From the NCBI GenBank assembly GCA_910579935.1, contig CAJTVQ010000005.1, positions 1-64,000 on the forward strand: a DNA stretch of 64,000 nucleotides. Reading direction: 5' to 3'. The notes beneath the pieces are model-generated. The model saw only the letters and a list, made by a program, of their open reading frames with translations, was not told the DNA's origin and searched no databases. The translations under genes and the position numbers were made by a program. This document shows positions 33,733-42,413 of the stretch, piece by piece; within the stretch, counting starts at the first letter, position 1, and each line of letters begins with the position of its first letter. Source of the DNA: an uncultured Lachnospiraceae bacterium. GTDB taxonomy: Bacteria; Bacillota; Clostridia; Lachnospirales; Lachnospiraceae.

Positions 33733-35091
33733 ATGGCAGCTGAAGCAGCTACACTGGATCCTACCAGACTGGTAATTGCAGCGGTGTTAGGATTGGTAAT
33801 TTTGTTGGTACTGATTATTAAGTTTAAGATCCATGCAATGGTCTCCATTCTTTTAGGAGCCCTTTCCATCGGACTCATTGCAGGGATGCCGTTTGATGAC
33901 ATTATTTTGGCAGTCAATGACGGTATTGGGAACACTTTAAAGGGAATCGCCCTTCTGGTGGGGCTGGGTTCCATGTTCGGAGCCATACTGGAGGCGTCCG
34001 GCGGTGCCCAGGCGATCGCGGTGACGCTGGTCAATAAGTTCGGCGATAAAAGGGCGGCATGGGCTCTGGGTATTACGGGTCTTGTTATAGCAATGCCGGT
34101 GTTTTTCGATGCGGGACTGATCATCCTGATACCGCTGGCTTTCTCTTTGGCCAAAAGGACAAAACGCTCTTCTTTGTTCTATGTTATCCCGCTGCTGGCA
34201 GGACTGGCAGTAGGACATGCATTCATCCCGCCTACGCCGGGGCCGGTATTGGTGGCTACGATGCTGAATGTAGAACTGGGATGGGTTATACTGGTAGGTG
34301 TATTCTGCGGTATCTGTTCGATGATCGTGGCAGGGCCGGTCTGGGGCGCATACTGCGGTAAGAAATATGATATTCCGGTTCCGGATCATGTGGCAAATCA
34401 GGAAGATTTTGACGAGTCCAAACTGCCTAGCTTCGGACTGATCGTAGGAATCATATTAATTCCCCTTGTACTGATCGTATTGGATTCCATTGCAGGCGTT
34501 GTTCCGGCACTGGCTCCGGTACAGCCGATTTTCGGATTCCTCGGTGAGCCTTTTGTGGCGCTGCTGATCGCAACGATCGTGGCGATGTTCGCATTGGGAA
34601 CCAGATACGGATATTCTCTGCCGGAACTGGAAAAACTTATGACAAAGTCACTGGAACCTACCGGCCTGATTCTTTTGGTAACGGCGTGCGGCGGCGTGCT
34701 CCGCTATATGCTTCAGTATTCCGGTTTAGGCGATGTGATCGGCAATGCGGTATCATCCGCGAACCTGCCGCTGGTACTGGTGGCATTTATTGTGGCTGCC
34801 CTGGTCAGGATCTGCGTGGGTTCCGCAACCGTTGCCATGACGATGGCTGCAGGTATCGTAGCGGCCATGCCGGGCATTTCCGGATTATCCCCGCTGTATC
34901 TGGCATGTGTAACAGCGGCAGTGGCCGGCGGGGCGACGGTTTGCTCCCACTTCAATGACTCCGGATTCTGGCTTGTAAAATCGCTGGTCGGACTGGATGA
35001 AAAGACCAATCTGAAGACATGGACGATCATGGAAACGCTGGTAGGCGGTACCGGATTTATAGTGGCATTGATTATTTCGTTCTTTGCCTGA
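33733..35091 (+). CDS. GntP-family sugar-acid:H+ symporter
   Basis: This 452-residue membrane protein has about 12 helices and GntP-family motifs: KFKIHAMVSILLGALSIGLI near the start, then GDKRAAWALGITGLVIAMPVFFDAGLIILIPLAFSLA and HAFIPPTPGPVL, with SHFNDSGFWLVK near the end. GntP proteins take up gluconate or related acids. The dehydratase and kinase downstream suggest that the substrate is an aldonate such as a hexonate giving 2-keto-3-deoxygluconate. AGGAGG lies eight bases before the ATG. The 3' end lies 37 bases before the next start codon, ATG 35129. Confidence 0.94.
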   Translation: MAAEAATLDPTRLVIAAVLGLVILLVLIIKFKIHAMVSILLGALSIGLIAGMPFDDIILAVNDGIGNTLKGIALLVGLGSMFGAILEASGGAQAIAVTLVNKFGDKRAAWALGITGLVIAMPVFFDAGLIILIPLAFSLAKRTKRSSLFYVIPLLAGLAVGHAFIPPTPGPVLVATMLNVELGWVILVGVFCGICSMIVAGPVWGAYCGKKYDIPVPDHVANQEDFDESKLPSFGLIVGIILIPLVLIVLDSIAGVVPALAPVQPIFGFLGEPFVALLIATIVAMFALGTRYGYSLPELEKLMTKSLEPTGLILLVTACGGVLRYMLQYSGLGDVIGNAVSSANLPLVLVAFIVAALVRICVGSATVAMTMAAGIVAAMPGISGLSPLYLACVTAAVAGGATVCSHFNDSGFWLVKSLVGLDEKTNLKTWTIMETLVGGTGFIVALIISFFA

Positions 35092-35128
35092 GGGCAAATT
35101 TGTGAAAATCAGGATGGAGGTAGATGAT

Positions 35129-36874
35129 ATGGAATTAAAGAGTCAGGAAATGCGCAGACTGGCGCCGGAACTGGATCCTCTTAGGATAGGAACGGGATGG
35201 AAGCCCGAGGATTTGGAAAAGCCGCAGGTTTTGATTGAAAGTACGTTTGGCGACAGCCATCCGGGAAGCGGTCATCTGGATATTCTGGTGGAGGAAGTAC
35301 GCAAGGGGATTGAGCAGGCCGGCGGCCATGGAGCGCGCTATTTCTGTACCGATATTTGTGACGGGGAAAGCCAGGGGACGGACGGAATCAACTTCAGCCT
35401 GGTCAGCCGTGAAATGATTACCAATATGATAGAGATCCATGCCAATGCAACGCCCTTTGACGCGGGGGTCTATCTGGCCAGCTGCGACAAGGGTATGCCG
35501 GCGAATCTGATGGGCCTGGCAAGGGTAGACATTCCGGCGGTGGTAGTGCCGGGTGGGACAATGAATGCGGGGCCGGAAATGCTGACGCTGGAACAGCTGG
35601 GTATGTACAGCGCAAAATTCCAGCGCGGGGAAATTGATGAAGAAAAGCTGAACTGGGCGAAATGCAATGCCTGTCCCAGCTGCGGCGCCTGCTCGTTTAT
35701 CGGAACGGCCTCCACGATGCAGATTATGGCGGAAGCGCTTGGACTGGCTTTGCCGGGAAGCGCGCTGATGCCGGCTACCAGTCCGGACCTGCTGGATTAT
35801 GCCAGACAGGCGGGGGCACAGGCGGTGAAACTGGCGCTTACGCCCGGTATGCGCCCCAGCGAGATTGTTACGGAAGCAAGTTTTGAAAATGCGATTTTGG
35901 TACATGCAGCGATTTCGGGGAGCACCAATTGCCTGCTCCATATTCCGGCCATTGCGCATGAATTCGGAATTGAGATCACGGGGGAAACATTTGACCGGCT
36001 GCACCGGAATGCGCGCTATCTGCTGAATATCCGTCCAGCAGGGAAGTGGCCGGCAGAGTGCTTCTATTATGCGGGAGGGGTTCCTGCCATTATGGAAGAG
36101 ATCAAGGCTCATCTGCATTTGGATGCAATGACGGTTACAGGGAAGACCCTTGGTGAAAATCTGGAAGAACTGAGGCAGAACGGCTTTTATGAACGCTGTG
36201 AGAAATGGCTTCAGGAATTCAATACCCGTTATCAGGTGAATGTGACGAAAACGGATATCATCCGTCCTTATGATGACCCCATCGGTACGGACGGCAGTAT
36301 CGCCATACTGAAGGGAAATCTGGCGCCGGAGGGAGCCGTGATCAAGCATACGGCATGTCCCAAGGAGATGTTCAGGGCAGTACTGCGGGCAAGACCTTTT
36401 GACAGCGAAGAAGAATGTCTGGATGCGGTTTTAAAGCACAAAGTTCAGAAGGGAGACGCGGTATTCATCCGTTATGAAGGACCGAAAGGAAGCGGTATGC
36501 CGGAAATGTTCTATACTTCCGAAGCTATCAGCAGCGATAAGGAGCTGGGCAGGAGCATAGCGCTCATCACGGACGGACGTTTTTCAGGAGCTTCCACGGG
36601 ACCTGTCATCGGGCACTGCAGCCCGGAGGCGGTAGACGGGGGCCCGATTGCGCTGGTGGAAGAGGGCGATTTGATCGAAATCGACGTTATGGAACGGAAA
36701 CTGAATATCATCGGTATTCAGGGAGAGGAAAAAACACCGGAGGAGATAGACAAGATATTGGCAAAACGGCGTGAAAACTGGAAGCCGAGGGAGCCTAAGT
36801 ATCAAAAGGGCGTACTCAGGCTGTTCAGCGAACATGCAGTCAGTCCGATGAAAGGAGCCTATTTAGAATATTGA
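35129..36874 (+). CDS. IlvD/Edd-family sugar-acid dehydratase (YjhG/YagF-like)
   Basis: This 581-residue enzyme carries the conserved features of the IlvD/Edd family. Fe-S ligands are in TDICDGESQG, ASCDKGMPAN and NACPSCGACSFIGTASTM. The substrate loop is GSTNCLLHIPAIAHE. The C-terminal half has RPYDDPIGTDGSIAIL and TDGRFSGASTGPVIGHCSPEA. Similarity is greater to xylonate/galactonate dehydratases (YjhG/YagF) than to IlvD, so it should convert an aldonate to a 2-keto-3-deoxy acid. An upstream in-frame ATG at 35084 has no ribosome site; ATG 35129 has GGAGG eight bases before it. It is followed by KDG kinase, completing a two-step path to KDPG. Confidence 0.92.
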   Translation: MELKSQEMRRLAPELDPLRIGTGWKPEDLEKPQVLIESTFGDSHPGSGHLDILVEEVRKGIEQAGGHGARYFCTDICDGESQGTDGINFSLVSREMITNMIEIHANATPFDAGVYLASCDKGMPANLMGLARVDIPAVVVPGGTMNAGPEMLTLEQLGMYSAKFQRGEIDEEKLNWAKCNACPSCGACSFIGTASTMQIMAEALGLALPGSALMPATSPDLLDYARQAGAQAVKLALTPGMRPSEIVTEASFENAILVHAAISGSTNCLLHIPAIAHEFGIEITGETFDRLHRNARYLLNIRPAGKWPAECFYYAGGVPAIMEEIKAHLHLDAMTVTGKTLGENLEELRQNGFYERCEKWLQEFNTRYQVNVTKTDIIRPYDDPIGTDGSIAILKGNLAPEGAVIKHTACPKEMFRAVLRARPFDSEEECLDAVLKHKVQKGDAVFIRYEGPKGSGMPEMFYTSEAISSDKELGRSIALITDGRFSGASTGPVIGHCSPEAVDGGPIALVEEGDLIEIDVMERKLNIIGIQGEEKTPEEIDKILAKRRENWKPREPKYQKGVLRLFSEHAVSPMKGAYLEY

Positions 36875-36981
36875 GAAATTCTCCCAGGTATGATAAAATA
36901 AAACTTACAGTGCGGTGCGCCGGTTCCGGGGTACCGCACAGGGGTGCAGAAAACGGTAAAAAGTATCAGGAGGATGAGAGA

Positions 36982-38079
36982 ATGGATTTAAAATTAAGAC
37001 CGGCTAACGAATGTAAGTATGACGCGGTTTCATTGGGCGAGGTGATGCTTCGTCTGGATCCGGGAGAGGGAAGGATCCGTACGGCGAGATCGTTCCGTGC
37101 ATGGGAAGGCGGCGGAGAGTACAATGTGATCCGTGGACTCAGAAAGTGCTTCGGAATGAATACGGCGGTCATTACGGCATTTGCAGACAATGAAGTGGGA
37201 ATGCTGATGGAAGATTTCATTATGCAGGGCGGTGTGGATACTTCCCTGATCAAATGGATGAAGACAGACGGAATCGGACGGATCTGCAGGAACGGTTTAA
37301 ACTTTACCGAGCGGGGTTTTGGCATCAGGGGAGCTGTGGGATGTTCCGACCGTGCGAATACGGCGATTTCCAAAGCGACACCGGAAGACTTTGATTTTGA
37401 GTATATCTTCGGGGAACTGGGAGCGCGCTGGCTGCACACCGGCGGGATTTATGCGGCTCTTTCCGAGCAGTCCTGCGAAACGGTGATCGCAGCGCTTAAA
37501 ACGGCAAAGAAATACGGAACGATCATTTCTTATGACCTGAACTATCGCCCGTCCATGTGGAGCGCAATCGGCGGACAGGCTAAGGCGCAGGAAGTGAATA
37601 AGGAAATTGCGAAATATGTAGACGTTATGATCGGAAACGAAGAAGATTTCACGGCATGTCTTGGTTTTGAGATAGAAGGAAATGACGAAAACCTGAAGGA
37701 ACTGAATCTGGACGGCTATAAGAAGATGATCAATGAAGCGGCAAAGACTTATCCGAACTTCAAGGCAGTTGCCACAACGCTGCGTGAAGTAAAGACAGCT
37801 ACGGTTAACGACTGGAGCGCGATCTGCTGGGCAGACGGAGAAATCTATAAAGCAAAGGATTACAAAGGACTGGAAATCATGGACCGCGTAGGCGGCGGCG
37901 ATTCCTTTGCCTCCGGGCTGATTTATGGACTGATGAGCACAGGCGATGCAGAACTTGCGGTAAATTACGGTGCGGCTCATGGTGCGCTGGCCATGACAAC
38001 ACCCGGCGATACTACGATGGCAAGCAGGAAGGAAGTAGAAGCCATTATAGGAGGCGCGGGCGCGAGAGTGCAGAGATAG
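36982..38079 (+). CDS. kdgK: 2-dehydro-3-deoxygluconokinase (PfkB family)
   Basis: This 365-residue sugar kinase has the PfkB N-terminal AVSLGEVMLRLDPGEGRIRTARSFRAWEGG and a substrate-contacting YNVIRGLRK region. The C-terminal anion-hole motif is DRVGGGDSFASGLIYGL, where the Asp is the catalytic base. Phosphorylation of ketodeoxygluconate to KDPG fits the dehydratase upstream; no KDPG aldolase gene is in the window. The frame is open from 36871, but AGGAGGATGAGAGA before ATG 36982 gives the true start. It is the last gene of the unit, followed by a terminator. Confidence 0.9.
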   Translation: MDLKLRPANECKYDAVSLGEVMLRLDPGEGRIRTARSFRAWEGGGEYNVIRGLRKCFGMNTAVITAFADNEVGMLMEDFIMQGGVDTSLIKWMKTDGIGRICRNGLNFTERGFGIRGAVGCSDRANTAISKATPEDFDFEYIFGELGARWLHTGGIYAALSEQSCETVIAALKTAKKYGTIISYDLNYRPSMWSAIGGQAKAQEVNKEIAKYVDVMIGNEEDFTACLGFEIEGNDENLKELNLDGYKKMINEAAKTYPNFKAVATTLREVKTATVNDWSAICWADGEIYKAKDYKGLEIMDRVGGGDSFASGLIYGLMSTGDAELAVNYGAAHGALAMTTPGDTTMASRKEVEAIIGGAGARVQR

Positions 38080-38119
38080 GCGGATGCTGCCGGTTAGAAA
38101 AAGATAAGTAAGGGACCAG

Positions 38120-38162
38120 GCCAAATACCCGGCTGCAGAAGCAGGGTATTTGGCTTACTTTA
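38120..38162 (+). terminator. Terminator after kdgK
   Basis: GCCAAATACCC (38120-38130) pairs perfectly with GGGTATTTGGC (38144-38154); an outer AAGTAAG/CTTACTT pair can extend it. The T-run is short. Confidence 0.7.
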
Positions 38163-38185
38163 AAATCAGGAAGGGAGAGAAGGAC

Positions 38186-38266
38186 ATGTTGTGCCATATG
38201 GTAATTGATTTAAGCGTTTTGCTCTGTACAAGGTCTGATGACAGGACGAAACTTGTACAGAGCTAA
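38186..38266 (+). CDS. Putative 26-residue leader peptide with internal hairpin
   Basis: ATG 38186, with GGGAG eight bases upstream, opens 26 codons (MLCHMVIDLSVLLCTRSDDR...). A perfect 12-bp inverted repeat, GCTCTGTACAAG (38221-38232) and CTTGTACAGAGC (38252-38263), lies inside the reading frame and ends one codon before its stop. The MFS pump begins 110 bases later. This is the layout of translation-dependent attenuation, in which a ribosome stalled on the leader by an inhibitor would melt the hairpin. The peptide sequence itself is not recognised, and no second competing hairpin is plain to me. A second short frame overlapping the leader stop (from ATG 38267) runs nearly into the pump gene. 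Confidence 0.45.
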   Translation: MLCHMVIDLSVLLCTRSDDRTKLVQS

Positions 38267-38375
38267 TGGAATATCTTTCGTCCGCATTGGATTTTGTACT
38301 TATAGGAAAATTGGAGAAAATTTATATGGAGTGTGATCGGTACACTTTTACATTTTCCATAAGGAGGAAAATTCA

Positions 38376-39668
38376 ATGGATCAAAGTTTGAAAAAATATG
38401 TCATCTTCTGGCTCAGCCAGTCTATGTCACAGTTAGGCAGCGCAATGACAAGTTTTGCGCTGATATTGTGGGTTTATACAAAAAATAATTCTGCACTGAC
38501 GGTTTCCCTTATGTCCTTTTGCAGTTATGTGCCGTACATCATGACCAGTCTGTTTGCCGGTACTTATGTGGACCGGCACAGTAAGAAAAAGATCATGCTG
38601 ATAGTGGACAGCGCTGCCGCGGTCTGTTCCCTGGCCGTACTCGGAATGAGTTCCGGCGGTGTGCTGCAGGTCTGGCACATATATGCGGTGAATTGTGTGA
38701 TCGGTTTTATGAATTCTTTTCAGGGGCCGGCTTCGGCCGTGGTGACCGGAAGGATCGTGCCGAAGGAGAAACTGGGCAATATAAGCGGAATGAATTCTTT
38801 TTCCAGTAATCTGACAGCGGTACTGACGCCGGTGCTGGCAGCATTTTTATTTGCAATGGGCGGACTGGTTCCGATCCTGGTATTTGATCTTGGCAGTTTT
38901 ATAGTGGCTTTCCTGGTGCTTCTTTTGGTCATCCACGTACCGGAGACAGAGAAGGAAAGCGGGAAAAAGGCGTCAGTTTTTGCGGGAAGCAAAGAAGGAT
39001 TTTATTTTCTTGCGCAGAACAGGGGGATTTTCATGATTGTCGTCACTACGGCAGTACTGAACTTTTTTTCCAGGCTGACATATGAGAACATTCTTTCGCC
39101 GATGATTCTTTCCAGAAGCGGGAACAGCAGTATGGCGCTTGGTGCGGTGAATGCCGCCATAGGAATCGGAGGGATTGCCGGCGGGATTATCGTGTCGGCT
39201 GGAAAGATGCCGAAAAATAAGGTGAAGATGATTTATGTTTCGGCGGCGGTTTCTCTTCTGTGCGGCGATTTGCTGATGGGAGCCGGCAGGAATGTAATCG
39301 GTTGGGCGGCAGCAGGAATTGCGGCCAGTCTGCCGATTCCGTTTATCAATGCGGGGCAGAATGTCATCCTGTACCGGAAGGTGCCGGACGGGATGCAGGG
39401 CAGGGTGTTCGCGGTGAGGAATGCGATACAGTACAGCACGATCCCTTTGGGGATTTTACTGGGCGGGTTTCTGGCGGATTATGTATTTGAGCCTTTCATG
39501 AAAAGCGGTAATCCGGCTGTTTCCCTGCTTCAGCTTCTGGTCGGAGAGGGTGCAGGCAGCGGTATGGCGGTAATGTTCCTTTGTACGGGGGTATGCGGCG
39601 GATTGTTCAGCCTCATTTCTTATCATAAGAAGGAACTGAAAGAATTAAAGGAATTGGAGGAAGGATAA
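38376..39668 (+). CDS. MFS transporter, MefA-like drug efflux type
   Basis: This 430-residue membrane protein has about 12 helices and fits the Mef/2A0121 group of major facilitators. The N-terminus is FWLSQSMSQLGSAMTSFALILWVY, the loop 2-3 motif is FAGTYVDRHSKKKIMLIVDS and the later GPASAVVTGRIVPKEKLGNISGMN is typical. MefA-type proteins export macrolides and other drugs. The ribosome site GGAGGAAAA precedes the ATG. The leader region upstream contains a candidate attenuator peptide, consistent with inducible resistance. Actual drug specificity cannot be read from sequence. Confidence 0.9.
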   Translation: MDQSLKKYVIFWLSQSMSQLGSAMTSFALILWVYTKNNSALTVSLMSFCSYVPYIMTSLFAGTYVDRHSKKKIMLIVDSAAAVCSLAVLGMSSGGVLQVWHIYAVNCVIGFMNSFQGPASAVVTGRIVPKEKLGNISGMNSFSSNLTAVLTPVLAAFLFAMGGLVPILVFDLGSFIVAFLVLLLVIHVPETEKESGKKASVFAGSKEGFYFLAQNRGIFMIVVTTAVLNFFSRLTYENILSPMILSRSGNSSMALGAVNAAIGIGGIAGGIIVSAGKMPKNKVKMIYVSAAVSLLCGDLLMGAGRNVIGWAAAGIAASLPIPFINAGQNVILYRKVPDGMQGRVFAVRNAIQYSTIPLGILLGGFLADYVFEPFMKSGNPAVSLLQLLVGEGAGSGMAVMFLCTGVCGGLFSLISYHKKELKELKELEEG

Positions 39669-39691
39669 GCGGATTTATACGTTTCCACGGG

Positions 39692-39704
39692 CTGAACTGT
39701 TACA
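39692..39704 (+). repeat. Copy of recurring intergenic motif
   Basis: CTGAACTGTTACA in the gap between the MFS and HIT genes. See the copies at 9024, 20526, 32543, 45942, 49801, 55903 and 55971. Confidence 0.6.
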
Positions 39705-39730
39705 GTATAAACGGCAGTTCCTGATCGGAT

Positions 39731-39759
39731 TTGACACGCTGTGGGATTGATTGTAAGAT
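39731..39759 (+). promoter_or_regulatory. Promoter of the HIT gene
   Basis: TTGACA (39731-39736) and TAAGAT (39754-39759) with a 17-base spacer. Because it starts where an upstream reading frame begins, it also argues that the HIT protein starts later, at 39827. Confidence 0.75.
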
Positions 39760-39826
39760 AAGTATATACATTTTACATACAAAAACCATGGATGAATCTT
39801 ACAAAAAGAAGACGGAGGGAAAAGAA

Positions 39827-40246
39827 GTGAAAGACAATAATTGCGGATATTGTGTCGGCGGCGCCCCGCTGGCGAAATTTGGTATTAAAATCTGTGACCT
39901 GGATGTGAGCCAGCTGATTTTATTCAAGGAACAGAGCAAGCCCGGCAGGTGCATCGTGGCCTATAAGGATCATGTCAGCGAAATCGTGGATATCAGTGAG
40001 GAAGAAAGAAACTGTTTCTTCGCGGATGTGACGAAGGCGGCAAAGGCTATTCATAAGGCTTTTCAGCCGGATAAGCTTAATTATGGCGCATATGGGGATA
40101 CCGGATGCCATCTGCACATGCATTTGGTGCCTAAGTACAAAGATCAGGATGAGTGGGGCGGCACCTTTCAGATGAACCCGGATAAGAAATATCTGAGTGA
40201 AGCGGAATATGAAGAGATGATGGAAAAAATAAAGGCATGTCTTTAA
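39827..40246 (+). CDS. HIT-family nucleotide-binding protein
   Basis: This 139-residue protein has the histidine-triad motif HLHMH within GCHLHMHLVPKYKDQDEWGG, and an N-terminal CGYCVGG-type cysteine pair. HIT proteins hydrolyse or transfer nucleotide phosphoramidates and adenylates. The start is GTG 39827 (KDNNCGYCVGG follows), with GGAGGG seven bases upstream; ATGs at 39731 and 39788 fall in the promoter region or lack a ribosome site. Monocistronic between its promoter and terminator. Confidence 0.9.
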   Translation: MKDNNCGYCVGGAPLAKFGIKICDLDVSQLILFKEQSKPGRCIVAYKDHVSEIVDISEEERNCFFADVTKAAKAIHKAFQPDKLNYGAYGDTGCHLHMHLVPKYKDQDEWGGTFQMNPDKKYLSEAEYEEMMEKIKACL

Positions 40247-40253
40247 TTACCAG

Positions 40254-40297
40254 GGCAGCATGTCGGGCAGATGCTTTTTGCCCGGCGGCTGCCTTTT
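40254..40297 (+). terminator. Terminator of the HIT gene
   Basis: GGCAGC (40254-40259) pairs with GCTGCC (40288-40293), with an inner CGGGC/GCCCG pair, followed by TTTTATC. Confidence 0.85.
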
Positions 40298-40472
40298 ATC
40301 AGATTTACATCGTTAAGGGGATTTCCTTGGCGGTTAAATTCCAATGTTCATAACAAAATCCTCCGTATGTAATATTCTTGTTTTTAGTTTACAAACCGGC
40401 TTTATTATAATTGGAGCTGTCGGCATGAAAGTAGATTTTATAGTTCTTTAACATAATCTTAACCGCCGGCGG

Positions 40473-40527
40473 CTTGACATGAAGAAAAAAATATGCGAAA
40501 ATAGTTTAAAAGTGAACAGTTTAAAAG
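40473..40527 (+). promoter_or_regulatory. Promoter and direct-repeat operator of the MarR operon
   Basis: TTGACA (40473-40478) has a weak -10 (GAAAAT or AAAATA) 17 to 18 bases on. AGTTTAAAAG occurs twice in direct repeat, at 40503-40512 and 40518-40527, 15 bases apart, overlapping the transcript start. Autoregulation by the MarR protein of this operon is a reasonable inference. Confidence 0.5.
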
Positions 40528-40564
40528 AGGATTGTTTGATTGTAAACGAATAAGAGGGATTGCG

Positions 40565-41014
40565 GTGGAAGCTGAATTTGAAGCGCTGTTATATGGGCAG
40601 CAGTTTAAAAAACTTTATGAAAAAATGAGTAATCTCATTACGGTGAATTACGGACTTCATAAGATTGAGATTGAGATACTTCTGTTCCTGAAACAGGGGG
40701 AATGGGACACGGCGAGGGATATTGTGGAAATGAAATATTTTTCCAAAGCGCATGTTTCCCGTGCGATTGAACATCTTATGGAATGCGGTTATCTGACGGG
40801 CAGTCTGGATGCACAGGACAGGCGGTGTATCCATTTGAAACTGACGGGAGCCGCAGAACCGGTATGTGAGGAACTGGCGGGACTCCGGAAAAGGCTCATG
40901 GAAGTTATTTACCGGGATATCACAGAAGATGAGAAGCAGGTCATGCGACAGGTGGCGTATAAAATTGCCTGCAATATAGATGAAGAGCTGGCAAAGGAGT
41001 ATCCGGCAAAATAA
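40565..41014 (+). CDS. MarR-family transcriptional regulator
   Basis: This 149-residue winged-helix regulator has the recognition region YFSKAHVSRAIEHLMECGYLTGSLDAQDRRCIHLKLT (HTH, then wing) at about residues 55-100, flanked by dimerisation helices. The start is GTG 40565, with GAGGG seven bases upstream; a TTG at 40532 would add 11 residues but lacks a usable ribosome site. It leads an operon with citrate synthase, the DUF1538 membrane protein and the tandem PII-like protein, and probably controls it through the direct repeats before it. Confidence 0.88.
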   Translation: MEAEFEALLYGQQFKKLYEKMSNLITVNYGLHKIEIEILLFLKQGEWDTARDIVEMKYFSKAHVSRAIEHLMECGYLTGSLDAQDRRCIHLKLTGAAEPVCEELAGLRKRLMEVIYRDITEDEKQVMRQVAYKIACNIDEELAKEYPAK

Positions 41015-41040
41015 AGAAAACAGAAAAGGAGTGACACGGG

Positions 41041-42402
41041 ATGAAGAATAACAAAAGGGAAGTCATTGAAAACTATACGAAGAAATACGGAAATGTCTGT
41101 GTGGAGAACAACAATATAGATCCGGCCCTGTATGCGGAATATGGTGTTAAGCGGGGGCTCCGTGACATGAACGGGGAAGGAGTGCTGACCGGGCTTACAA
41201 ATATTTCCTTCATAAAGTCCTCGGAATTGGTAGACGGAAAGCGCATGCCGTGTGAGGGACGGCTGCTGTACCGGGGATACGATGTGACGCAGCTGGTAAA
41301 GGGGTTTGAGCACCGCTCCGGTTTTGAGGAGATCGCTTATCTGCTTTTATACGGAGATCTGCCAAAAAAGAGCGAACTGGCGGAATTCAAGGATATGCTC
41401 GGAATGATGCGTACGCTTCCGACCAATTTTACGAGAGATGTCATTATGAAGGCGACCAGTAAGGATATTATGAATTCCCTGACCAAGAGCGTCCTGACGC
41501 TGGCTTCTTATGATAAACATGCGGCTGACCTGAGTATTCCGAACGTGCTCCGGCAGTGTATCATGCTGATCAGCGTGTTCCCCATGCTGTCCGTGTATGG
41601 GTATCAGGCATACAACCATTATGACAGAGACGACAGCTTATACATACACAGGCCGGATCCGAAACTTTCCACGGCACAGAATATCCTGCGTCTGCTGCGT
41701 CCGGATATGAAATACACGGAACTGGAGGCAAAGGTACTGGATATCGCGCTGGTTCTGCATATGGAACATGGCGGTGGTAACAATTCCACTTTTACCACGA
41801 GAGTAGTCACCTCTTCCGGCTCCGATACGTATTCGGTTATCGCGGCAGCATTGTCCTCTCTGAAGGGACCGAAACATGGCGGCGCGAATATCAAGGTCGT
41901 GGAGATGATGGCGAACATCAAAAAGAACGTGAAAGATTTGGACGATGAAGACATGGTAAAGGATTATCTTGCTAGAATGCTGAATAAAGAAGTATTTGAC
42001 AAGAGTGGCCTGATTTATGGAATGGGTCATGCGGTGTACTCCATTTCTGATCCGAGAGCAACAATCTTTAAGAGTTTTGTTGAGAAATTGGCGCTGAATA
42101 AAGGGCGGGATGAAGATTTTAAACTGTATTCCATGATAGAACGGCTGGCACCGCAGGTGATCGGGGAAAAGCGGAATATTTATAAGGGTGTCAGTGCGAA
42201 TGTGGATTTTTACAGCGGTTTTGTATATAGTATGATGGATATCCCCCTGGAACTGTATACTCCGATTTTTGCCATGGCGCGTATCGTCGGATGGAGTGCG
42301 CACAGGCTGGAAGAGCTGATCAATGTGGATAAGATCATTCGTCCGGCATATAAGAGCGTCATGCCGGAACGTGAATACAGGAAGATTGAGGAACGTGGAT
42401 AG
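41041..42402 (+). CDS. Citrate synthase
   Basis: This 453-residue enzyme is longer than type I bacterial citrate synthases because of an N-terminal part (about residues 1-60) and resembles the clostridial form. Recognisable segments are CEGRLLYRGYDVTQLVKG, HMEHGGGNNSTFTTRVVTSSGSDTYS with the first catalytic His, GPKHGGANIKVVEM, and GMGHAVYSISDPRATIF with the second His. It condenses acetyl-CoA and oxaloacetate, feeding glutamate synthesis in an organism that probably lacks a complete TCA cycle. It follows the MarR gene by 26 bases and precedes the DUF1538 gene by 11, so the three are co-transcribed. Confidence 0.95.
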   Translation: MKNNKREVIENYTKKYGNVCVENNNIDPALYAEYGVKRGLRDMNGEGVLTGLTNISFIKSSELVDGKRMPCEGRLLYRGYDVTQLVKGFEHRSGFEEIAYLLLYGDLPKKSELAEFKDMLGMMRTLPTNFTRDVIMKATSKDIMNSLTKSVLTLASYDKHAADLSIPNVLRQCIMLISVFPMLSVYGYQAYNHYDRDDSLYIHRPDPKLSTAQNILRLLRPDMKYTELEAKVLDIALVLHMEHGGGNNSTFTTRVVTSSGSDTYSVIAAALSSLKGPKHGGANIKVVEMMANIKKNVKDLDDEDMVKDYLARMLNKEVFDKSGLIYGMGHAVYSISDPRATIFKSFVEKLALNKGRDEDFKLYSMIERLAPQVIGEKRNIYKGVSANVDFYSGFVYSMMDIPLELYTPIFAMARIVGWSAHRLEELINVDKIIRPAYKSVMPEREYRKIEERG

Positions 42403-42413
42403 GCGGTGATAAT

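Noticed and set aside
35135..36349. Long minus-strand open frame inside the dehydratase gene
   Set aside because: Antisense to conserved Fe-S and substrate motifs; no independent support.
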